From: JAQCEJ01 sp046160425
GTDB lineage: Bacteria > Planctomycetota > Planctomycetia > Planctomycetales > Planctomycetaceae
Length of the DNA: 17,901 nt
Reading direction: 5' to 3'
NCBI GenBank assembly: GCA_046160425.1
Contig: JBJXGP010000505.1
Span: 1-17,901, forward strand
A program made the translations under genes and the position numbers. The notes beneath the pieces are model-generated. The model saw only the letters and a list, made by a program, of their open reading frames with translations. It was not told where the DNA came from and made no database searches. This document shows positions 1 through 6,104 of this stretch, piece after piece; within the stretch, counting starts at the first letter, position 1; each line of letters opens with the position of its first letter.

Positions 1-596
1 CCGGTCACCAGAATTTTTCCGGAGGGGTCGATCGCGATCGACTTGACGCTGCCCCGGTGTCCCGATTTGATGTGGCGATTCTTGCTTTTCGGCGAGACGA
101 TCGTCATCACTCCGTTGCTCAATCCCAGAATCAGTTCGAGTCGATCCTGACGAAATCCGATGCAACCGGCTGGAGCGCCGATCGACGGCAACTGCCGCAT
201 CGCATTCTCTTCGAAATCCCAGCCGAACACTTCGTTCGAAAGGCATCCGGCGATCAACAGGCCGTCGGGTGTCATCGTCATCGCCGTCAATGGCTGAGCC
301 GTCCAGCGATCGAGCGTGACGGCGCGATCGTCCGGCTGTTTCCAGTACACGACTTGGCCGGTCGCATTCCCGGCGACGAGCAAATTGCGTTTCGCGTCAA
401 AGAGTACGCACGTCAGGTTGTCGATCGGGGATGAGAACGATTGCTGGTGTTCAGCGGGCAGCGAACGCCGATCCCGTAGTGTGAATATAAGGATGATCGC
501 CGTCAAACAGACCAGACCAATGCCCATCATAACGATCCGACGGCGTCGCGATTTATCCGAATCAGAATCAAAAAAGGCTGACAGGGGTCCGAACAT
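1..596 (-). CDS. Membrane-anchored WD40-repeat protein, N-terminal part (runs off window)
   Basis: Partial gene; about 198 residues are visible, starting at the ATG at 596-594. The N-terminus has a short acidic stretch, four arginines in a row (residues 17-20) and one hydrophobic segment (about residues 21-39, rich in I/L/V/M), which predicts a single membrane anchor with the N-terminus in the cytoplasm. From about residue 57 the sequence follows beta-propeller rhythm: segments such as LLVAGNATGQVVYWK, LLIAGCLSNEVFGWD and a last segment with a GHRGSVKSIAIDPSGKILVTG-like pattern typical of WD40 blades. No enzyme domain is visible in the part present, and the rest lies beyond the left edge. It is transcribed away from the GGT-like gene across a 160-base gap. 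No strong ribosome-binding site precedes the ATG, so the start is chosen on the hydrophobic anchor and the absence of a better start. Function unknown; a protein-interaction scaffold is the family norm. Confidence 0.8.
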   Translation of the reverse strand, partial: MFGPLSAFFDSDSDKSRRRRIVMMGIGLVCLTAIILIFTLRDRRSLPAEHQQSFSSPIDNLTCVLFDAKRNLLVAGNATGQVVYWKQPDDRAVTLDRWTAQPLTAMTMTPDGLLIAGCLSNEVFGWDFEENAMRQLPSIGAPAGCIGFRQDRLELILGLSNGVMTIVSPKSKNRHIKSGHRGSVKSIAIDPSGKILVT

Positions 597-756
597 AGAC
601 AGAATGATTCCGAGGGATACATCGTTCAATCGGGATAAGTCGTCGACCGACTATCGTGCGAGCATTGCCGAAGCGTGTTGTACTTTAGATACTGTTTCTA
701 TGCATCCCCATTTTCTGTTTACGTTGCGAATATACTGAAATCACGGAGAACATCAC

Positions 757-2376
757 ATGCCGGGTATGATCGTCGCGCCCCAGCCGCTCGCCGTCGAGGA
801 GGGGGCCAAGGTTTTGGCTGCGGGAGGAAACGCCTACGATGCCGCGTTGACGTGCGCCGCGGTGCAGGGGGTAATCGATCCCCATTCCTGCGGGTTGGGT
901 GGGTATTTGGTGATGACGTGCTGGCCGGCCGAATCGACCGAGCCGCACGCGATCGTCGATGCCCCCGCGCTGGCCGGTTCGCTCGTCAAACCCGACATGT
1001 GGCAGGACGTCGTGCTGGGGATGAATCCGCGCGGCTGGGGATATTTTCTCAAAGGGAAGGTCAACGACAACGGCTACCAGTCGATTTGCACTCCGGGCAT
1101 GGTCCGCGGGATGCAGATCATTCGCGAACGCTGGGGGACGCGCAGTTGGGCGGAGACACTGGCCCCCGCAATCCGCATCGCTCACGAGGGCTTTGTCGTG
1201 GGAGAACATCTGGCGACCCGCTGGAAAGATCCTTCACAGCTCCCCGAAGCTTCGTCGCTGCTCGAAAAAATCAACACGACACCCGATGCGCAGCGCATCT
1301 GGCTGGAAGCGGACGGCACGACCTATGAAGCGGGCGAAACGATTCGCAACCCCGATTACGGTCGCACGCTCGAACGCTTGGTCAAGCATGGGCCGGAAGA
1401 CTTTTACACGGGCGATCTGGCGCGAGAGATGGTCGCCGACATCCGTAAACACAACGGCTGGGTGACGGCGGAGGACTTGTCCGGATATCAGCATCGCGAA
1501 GAAGCCCCCGTCGTCGTCAAATATCGCGACTACACGATCGTCACCAATCAACCGCCACACGGCGGGCCGACGCTGGCGGCGATTCTGAACATTCTCGAAG
1601 GCTACGACATCGCATCCTACGAACACAATTCGGCAGGTTACGTGTGGCTGGTCTCGATGGCGATGAAAGCAGCGTTTGCCGATCGTAATCGGCATCTCGC
1701 CGATCCTCGATTCGAACAGGTTCCTTTGGAGTGGATGGTCTCGAAGGACCGCGCAGCGCACTGGCGGAAAATCATCGAAGGGGGTCAACCGATCGTTTCC
1801 GGTCCCGTTCATCAGGATACGCCCGATACAACGCAAGTCACCGTCGTCGACCGCTGGGGGAACGCCGTCTCGCTGACGCATTCGCTCGGCATGTCGTCGG
1901 GGGCGATCTCCCCGGGACTGGGCTTCATGTACAACAATTCGATGATCAACTTCCATCCCTATCCGGGGCATCCCAACAGTATCGCTCCGCGAAAAGGGCG
2001 TACGACCGGCATGACGCCGACGATCGTGCTCAAGGGAAACAAGCCGGTGCTGGTGATCGGCGCACCGGGAGCGACGCGGATCATCACATCGATTCTGCAA
2101 GTGATCGTCAACGTGCTCGATTTCAAGATGAGCGTGTCCGACGCCGTCTTGAGCCCGCGATTCGATTGTCAGGGAGAAACGATTTTTGCCCATGCTCGCA
2201 TTCCGGCGATGGTCTTGAACGAAGTGCGAAAGAAGCATCCGGTGACGCGCATACCGCAAAGTCACGGCGGGATGGCCCTCGTTCACGCCATTGCGATCGA
2301 CGAACAGACGGGGACGCTCAAAGGAGCCGCCGACACGGGAGCCGACGGCATGGCAATGTTGGTCAAGAATTCGTAG
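757..2376 (+). CDS. Gamma-glutamyltransferase-like Ntn hydrolase, no signal peptide
   Basis: A 539-residue member of the gamma-glutamyltranspeptidase family (PF01019), whose precursors cleave themselves to expose an N-terminal threonine nucleophile. Visible family signatures are the N-terminal GGNAYDAA block (residues 23-30), a TPGMVRGM block and TTQVTVVDRWGNAVSLTHS, where T358 matches the nucleophile T391 of E. coli Ggt. A late GAPGATRII block matches GSPGGSRII. Unlike typical GGTs it has no signal peptide: the protein opens directly at the mature-domain motif GMIVAPQPLA, so it should be cytoplasmic. Several gamma-glutamyl-binding residues differ by eye alignment: R114 is lost, Q430 becomes S395, D433 becomes N398 and S462-S463 become T417-G418. 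It is therefore probably an acylase or amidase on another substrate. The ATG at 757 has GGAGAA at 745-750, six bases upstream. nadE follows after 12 bases, suggesting co-transcription. Family certain, substrate unknown. Confidence 0.88.
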   Translation: MPGMIVAPQPLAVEEGAKVLAAGGNAYDAALTCAAVQGVIDPHSCGLGGYLVMTCWPAESTEPHAIVDAPALAGSLVKPDMWQDVVLGMNPRGWGYFLKGKVNDNGYQSICTPGMVRGMQIIRERWGTRSWAETLAPAIRIAHEGFVVGEHLATRWKDPSQLPEASSLLEKINTTPDAQRIWLEADGTTYEAGETIRNPDYGRTLERLVKHGPEDFYTGDLAREMVADIRKHNGWVTAEDLSGYQHREEAPVVVKYRDYTIVTNQPPHGGPTLAAILNILEGYDIASYEHNSAGYVWLVSMAMKAAFADRNRHLADPRFEQVPLEWMVSKDRAAHWRKIIEGGQPIVSGPVHQDTPDTTQVTVVDRWGNAVSLTHSLGMSSGAISPGLGFMYNNSMINFHPYPGHPNSIAPRKGRTTGMTPTIVLKGNKPVLVIGAPGATRIITSILQVIVNVLDFKMSVSDAVLSPRFDCQGETIFAHARIPAMVLNEVRKKHPVTRIPQSHGGMALVHAIAIDEQTGTLKGAADTGADGMAMLVKNS

Positions 2377-2388
2377 GGTGGGTGCCGC

Positions 2389-4047
2389 GTGAAAATTGCG
2401 ATGATTCAACTCAACCCGATCGTCGGGGATCTCCGCGGGAATCGAGAACTCGTTCGGCAGTCCCTGCATGATGCGCAAGCTGCGGGTGCTGAGTTATGCA
2501 TCACGTCTGAACTCGTCCTCAGCGGGTATCCCCCCAAAGACTTATTGTTGCGGGACGGATTCGCTGCCGCCTGCGATCGCATCGTCGATGAACTGGCCCG
2601 CGATTGTCCCCCCGGCATCGGTGCGATCATCGGCCATCCGACGACGCGCGGAGTTCCCTTGGGCCGCATCGCCAACGCCGCGAGTCTGATCGCCGACGGG
2701 CAGGTGCAGGCGACGGTTCACAAGTCGCTGTTGCCGAATTACGATGTCTTCGACGAGCAGCGATACTTCCGACCAGCGGACAATGTCTGCCCTGTCACCT
2801 TTCGAGGCGTTCGCATCGGGTTGCACATCTGCGAGGATGCCTGGTGGGGAGAATCGTCGACGTTTTACCACAGCCAGCCCGTGCTGCAGCCCGATCCTCT
2901 TGCCGAGTTGGCCAGGCAGGGGGTCGACCTGTTCGTCAACATCTCGGCAAGCCCATTCGAAATCGATAAACCGCATCGCCGGACCGGTATCGCCTCGAGA
3001 CATGCGAAACGTCATGGAGTCCCTTTTGTATTTGTGAACCAGGTTGGCGGAAACGACGATCTGGTATTCGACGGGCACAGCATGGTGCTCGATGCGCAGG
3101 GGGAAAAAATCGTAGCGCTCGCCGGGTTTGAGCCTGATGTTCAACACTTGGATCTCGCTCGTCTCCCCGGACCTCTCGTTGAACCAGACATCCCCCGCGA
3201 GGAATTTCTCTTGCAGGCTTTGACGCTGGGTTTGCGAGACTACATGCGCAAATGCGGATTTTCCGAATGCGTGCTCGGATTATCGGGCGGCATCGATAGC
3301 GCTCTGGCCGCCTGCATCGCCGCCCGAGCGGTCGGCCCGAAAAACGTACACGGTCTGCTGATGCCCAGCCGATACAGCAGTACGCACAGCGTCGATGATG
3401 CCCGGTTGCTGGCGGAGAATCTCGGCATCGACTGGCAGATCATCCCCATCGACGAAATTCACAAGGCTTATGAAACGACGACCATTGTCCACGACGATCT
3501 CGCCTCGCAACCACAGGGGTTGGCCGATCAGAATCTGCAAGCCCGCATTCGCGGCGCGATCGTCATGTTGCGGAGCAATCGCTACGGCTGGATTCCGCTG
3601 GCAACCGGAAACAAAAGCGAACTCGCGGTCGGCTACTGCACGATCTACGGCGATATGGCGGGAGGCTTCGCCGTCCTTTCCGATCTTTTCAAGCGAGATG
3701 TGTATGCCTTATCGAGTTACATCAACGAGCATGTTGAACGACGGGAAGTGATCCCGGCCGGTACGATGCACAAGGCACCGAGTGCAGAACTCGCTCCCAA
3801 TCAGTTCGATCAGGATACGCTCCCCCCTTACCCGATTCTCGATGCGATCCTCGAAGGCCTGATCGAGCGGGAATGGTCGGTCGAAAAGTTATGTACGCTT
3901 TATCCGCCGCAGACCGTCAAATGGGTGGTGAATAAACTCGATCGCAACGAATTCAAGCGTCGACAGATGCCCCCCGGCATCAAACTTTCCCCCCGAGCCT
4001 TCGGCACCGGCCGCCGCATGCCCATGGCGGCAAAGTTTGAGTTGTGA
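2389..4047 (+). CDS. nadE: Glutamine-dependent NAD+ synthetase
   Basis: A 552-residue, two-domain NAD+ synthetase that makes NAD+ from nicotinate adenine dinucleotide with ATP and glutamine, the last step of NAD biosynthesis in the cytosol. Residues 1 to about 260 form the CN-hydrolase (nitrilase-fold) glutaminase domain with the triad visible as E41 (in TSELVLSGYPPKD), K112 (in VHKSLLPNYDVF) and C148 (in LHICEDAWW). Residues from about 270 form the ATP-pyrophosphatase synthetase domain, with the P-loop SGGIDS at 299-304, QNLQARIRG at 381-389, TGNKSE near 406-411 and APSAEL near 463-468. Length fits the shorter bacterial glutamine-dependent form. The start is GTG at 2389; the next in-frame ATG (2401) would cut into the first beta strand of the nitrilase fold. 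Spacing of 12 bases after the GGT-like gene suggests one transcript. No broken motif is seen. Confidence 0.96.
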   Translation: MKIAMIQLNPIVGDLRGNRELVRQSLHDAQAAGAELCITSELVLSGYPPKDLLLRDGFAAACDRIVDELARDCPPGIGAIIGHPTTRGVPLGRIANAASLIADGQVQATVHKSLLPNYDVFDEQRYFRPADNVCPVTFRGVRIGLHICEDAWWGESSTFYHSQPVLQPDPLAELARQGVDLFVNISASPFEIDKPHRRTGIASRHAKRHGVPFVFVNQVGGNDDLVFDGHSMVLDAQGEKIVALAGFEPDVQHLDLARLPGPLVEPDIPREEFLLQALTLGLRDYMRKCGFSECVLGLSGGIDSALAACIAARAVGPKNVHGLLMPSRYSSTHSVDDARLLAENLGIDWQIIPIDEIHKAYETTTIVHDDLASQPQGLADQNLQARIRGAIVMLRSNRYGWIPLATGNKSELAVGYCTIYGDMAGGFAVLSDLFKRDVYALSSYINEHVERREVIPAGTMHKAPSAELAPNQFDQDTLPPYPILDAILEGLIEREWSVEKLCTLYPPQTVKWVVNKLDRNEFKRRQMPPGIKLSPRAFGTGRRMPMAAKFEL

Positions 4048-4069
4048 GTCTAATGAGAATTCTTGGAAA

Positions 4070-4103
4070 AAATGGCCGCAAAAAACGCGAAAAGACGCAA
4101 AAA
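4070..4103 (+). repeat. Left arm of inverted repeat flanking GxxExxY gene
   Basis: This 34-base arm begins AAATGGCCGC, continues with A6-CGC-GAAAA-GACGC and ends in an A-run. Its reverse complement matches 4529-4563 apart from one G/A substitution and one missing A in the middle A-run. It contains three CGC triplets, each followed by an A-rich run, at 4077-4079, 4086-4088 and 4096-4098, that is 9 and 10 bases apart. The last base of the arm is the A of the start codon of the GxxExxY gene, so this A-rich sequence is also its 5' leader and holds no Shine-Dalgarno motif. Confidence 0.9.
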
Positions 4104-4522
4104 TGGAAGTAAAGCAAATCTTTGAGATGTGTGATCTGGTGCGTGAAACTGCATTTGCAATTCATAAATACCTTGGTCCGGGTCATTTGGAGAAAGTTTA
4201 CGAGAATGCATTGAGACATCGATTGCGCAAGAAAGGATTGGACGTAAAGATTCAGCATCCACTTGCGATCTATGATGAAGACGGGACAATACTGGGTGAA
4301 TATTTTGCTGATATCATCGTTGGTGGGTTATTGATTGTGGAAATAAAAGCAGCGAAATCAATATGCGATGAACGTGTGGCGCAGTTGTTGGGATATCTGC
4401 GTGCGTCCCGTATTCCGCATGGTTTATTGGTGAATTTCGGAGCCTATCACTTCCAAATTAAAAAGTTCGTGATGTCCACTGATCGAGGCGACATTGATCT
4501 CGAAACTGACAATGGCTTGTGA
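4103..4522 (+). CDS. GxxExxY protein (PD-(D/E)XK nuclease-like, PF13366/TIGR04256 type)
   Basis: A 139-residue protein of the GxxExxY family, which profile methods place in the PD-(D/E)XK nuclease superfamily; its biological role is not established. The name-giving motif is GHLEKVY (G27, E30, Y33), preceded by the usual helix RETAFAIHKYLGPG. A nuclease-like core follows: D70 in YFADIIV and E80-x-K82 in LLIVEIKA, then the conserved AQLLGYLRAS segment (residues 93-102), HGLLVNFG and the closing strand. All expected acidic and lysine positions are intact, so it looks active. The ATG at 4103 is preferred to a GTG-type start at 4037, because the extra 22 residues would be translated repeat arm and family members begin near here. 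It has lower G+C than its neighbours and no visible ribosome-binding site. It is enclosed by inverted repeats and inserted between nadE and the ceramidase-like gene, suggesting acquisition as a unit. Confidence 0.88.
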   Translation: MEVKQIFEMCDLVRETAFAIHKYLGPGHLEKVYENALRHRLRKKGLDVKIQHPLAIYDEDGTILGEYFADIIVGGLLIVEIKAAKSICDERVAQLLGYLRASRIPHGLLVNFGAYHFQIKKFVMSTDRGDIDLETDNGL

Positions 4523-4528
4523 ATCGAG

Positions 4529-4563
4529 TTTTTGCGTCTTTTTTGCGTTTTTTGCGGCCATTT
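4529..4563 (-). repeat. Right arm of inverted repeat flanking GxxExxY gene
   Basis: This 35-base arm is the inverted copy of 4070-4103: read on the minus strand it starts AAATGGCCGC and has the same A6-CGC and GACGC-A5 blocks. It starts six bases after the TGA of the GxxExxY gene. On the plus strand it is T-rich, so together with the left arm it could form a long stem or act as a transcription end, but no tight loop brings the arms together in the DNA sequence. It also creates an open frame reading into the next gene, which should not be taken as coding. Confidence 0.9.
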
Positions 4564-4599
4564 CCTCTGAATGTGAAACATGATAATGTCAGGACAACC

Positions 4600-6051
4600 A
4601 TGAGTACAATAACCATAACGACGGCGATGGGGTCGTGCCGGCTGGGGTTGGCGCGATGTGAGATTACTCCTCCCGTGGGGATTTATCACCGCATGTGGGG
4701 GGCCGCGGTGACCGACCGCGCGACGGGCGTGCATCGACCGCTCACCGCATCGGCGCTGGTGATCGAACCGCTCGCCGATGCGGAAGGATCGGCATCCGAA
4801 CGATTCCTTTTGATCGCGCTCGATCATTGCCTGTTTCGTCCCCCTGAAATGGAAGAGATTCTCGATGCGATCTCGCGACTGACCGGTATGGCGCGCGAGC
4901 GGATCGTCTTTGCTTTCTCGCATACGCATTCCGCCGGACTGCTCGTTCGGGACCGCAAGGATTTTCCCGGCGGCGACCTGATCGGGCCGTATCTCGATGC
5001 GCTGCCCGAAAAACTCGCCGAGTGTTATCGCAATGCTCTCGCCACGGTCGAACCGGTCAACATGACGGCGGGGAGCGCTCCCTGCGCGATGGGTCAGAAT
5101 CGCGATTACTGGGACGAAGAGCGAGAAATGTACGTCTGCGGTTTTAATCCCGATCGCCCCTTCGAACTCGACGTGCAGGTATTGCGCGTCACGCGGCAGA
5201 ACGGCGAGCCTTGTTGCACGCTGCTCACGTATCCGTGTCATCCGACGACGCTCGCCTGGCAGAACAGTTTGATCAGCCCGGATTATATTGGAGCGGCTCG
5301 CGAAGTCGTTGAACGCGAGACGGGAGTCCCGTGCGTCTTTCTGCTGTCAACGTGCGGAGACATCGGCCCTCGCGACGGGTATGTCGGCGATACCGAGGTC
5401 GCCGATCGGAACGGCAGGCAGGTCGGACACGCGGCGATCGCGGCGTTATTATCGCTTCCTCCGCCGAACACGGAATTCGTATACGCGGGGCCGGTCATCT
5501 CGGGCGCGACGCTGGGAACATGGAAATTCGCCGACGTTTCACCCGCACGGCGAGCGATGGTCGAGTCGTTTGAATTTCGACCGGTGAGCATGGAGTTCCC
5601 CCTCCGTCACGATCTCCCCGGATTAAAAGAGGCCGAGGCAGAGCTTCAGAAACTGCTCGCGCTCGAACCGGCCGATCGCACATCCGTGGAATTTCGCGAT
5701 TGGCGCGCGAAAGTCGAACGGCAACGGCGATTGAAGGAGCGGGTTCGTCCGCTCGGCGATTCACGAAAATTGGCGGTCCAGGTCTGGGCCTGCCGCATCG
5801 GGGAAATCGGCATGTTCGCCGTCAACGGCGAGCCGTATTATGCGATCTACGAGGAACTCAAGCGAAGACATCCGCAGCAGACGCTATGGCTCATCGTGCT
5901 GGCGAACGGTGCGGTTGCCAGTTATCTCCCGCGTCGCGAGGATTACGAGAAGAGTCTGTATCAAGCCGATATCGCGGTGCTCGAACGGGGTTCGCTCGAA
6001 CAATTGACGGATGATCTTTCCGAGATCATGGGGGAATGGTCGACGGTATAA
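4600..6051 (+). CDS. Neutral/alkaline non-lysosomal ceramidase-like protein
   Basis: A 483-residue protein resembling the N-terminal catalytic domain of neutral ceramidases (PF04734), a metal-dependent amidase fold. It starts with the family-like GLARCEITPPVG (residues 16-27). It also has SHTHSAG (107-113; H108 and H110 resemble the zinc-binding histidine motif), YPCHPTTL (211-218; H214 resembles the second zinc histidine), NGEPYY (409-414) and LANGAVASYLP (434-444), which match the E and Y metal-ligand regions. The catalytic GDxSPN motif is instead CGDIGPR (252-258), so the nucleophile serine position is glycine. No signal peptide or membrane segment is seen, whereas known neutral ceramidases are exported. 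Start chosen at ATG 4600 with AGGA at 4591-4594; an earlier GTG at 4519 would add 27 residues encoded largely by the repeat arm. Substrate unknown; the fold assignment is reasonably sure, the ceramidase activity is not. Confidence 0.8.
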   Translation: MSTITITTAMGSCRLGLARCEITPPVGIYHRMWGAAVTDRATGVHRPLTASALVIEPLADAEGSASERFLLIALDHCLFRPPEMEEILDAISRLTGMARERIVFAFSHTHSAGLLVRDRKDFPGGDLIGPYLDALPEKLAECYRNALATVEPVNMTAGSAPCAMGQNRDYWDEEREMYVCGFNPDRPFELDVQVLRVTRQNGEPCCTLLTYPCHPTTLAWQNSLISPDYIGAAREVVERETGVPCVFLLSTCGDIGPRDGYVGDTEVADRNGRQVGHAAIAALLSLPPPNTEFVYAGPVISGATLGTWKFADVSPARRAMVESFEFRPVSMEFPLRHDLPGLKEAEAELQKLLALEPADRTSVEFRDWRAKVERQRRLKERVRPLGDSRKLAVQVWACRIGEIGMFAVNGEPYYAIYEELKRRHPQQTLWLIVLANGAVASYLPRREDYEKSLYQADIAVLERGSLEQLTDDLSEIMGEWSTV

Positions 6052-6064
6052 CGGCGTTTTTTAG

Positions 6065-6085
6065 CCCCCCGTCAATGACGGGGGG
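6065..6085. terminator. Strong GC hairpin between convergent genes
   Basis: CCCCCCGTC (6065-6073), loop AAT, GACGGGGGG (6077-6085): a perfect nine-pair stem in the 53-base gap between the ends of the ceramidase-like gene (plus) and the PQQ-propeller gene (minus). Position suggests a two-way terminator. It lacks the usual T-run after the stem on either strand: T6 lies before it on the plus strand (6057-6062), giving an A-run after it on the minus strand. It may instead be a processing or RNA-stability element, or one copy of a REP-like palindrome. Confidence 0.5.
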
Positions 6086-6104
6086 TCTCGGGGGATTTCG
6101 TCGT

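Larger units (their letters stand above)
4070..4563 (+). mobile_element. Inverted-repeat-bounded GxxExxY cassette (494 bases)
   Basis: A compact unit of left repeat arm, one small gene and right repeat arm. The arms (4070-4103 and 4529-4563) are inverted copies that differ by one substitution and one single-base length change. The gene fills nearly all the space between them: its ATG overlaps the inner end of the left arm and only six bases separate its stop from the right arm. Base composition differs from both neighbours (24/60 and 25/60 G+C in two hand-counted lines, against 34/60 in a line of the downstream gene). No transposase, recombinase or clear target-site duplication is visible. 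Calling it mobile is therefore an inference from architecture and composition; it could also be a gene captured between copies of a dispersed repeat. Confidence 0.55.

Noticed and set aside
1234..2478. Long minus-strand open frame (414 codons) opposite the GGT-like gene
   Set aside because: Arg/His-rich translation with no family resemblance, fully opposite a gene with intact catalytic motifs; a by-product of GC-rich codon use.
4050..4580. Target-site duplication flanking the GxxExxY cassette
   Set aside because: Bases just outside the two arms were compared and show no convincing direct repeat; only short chance matches such as GAAT.
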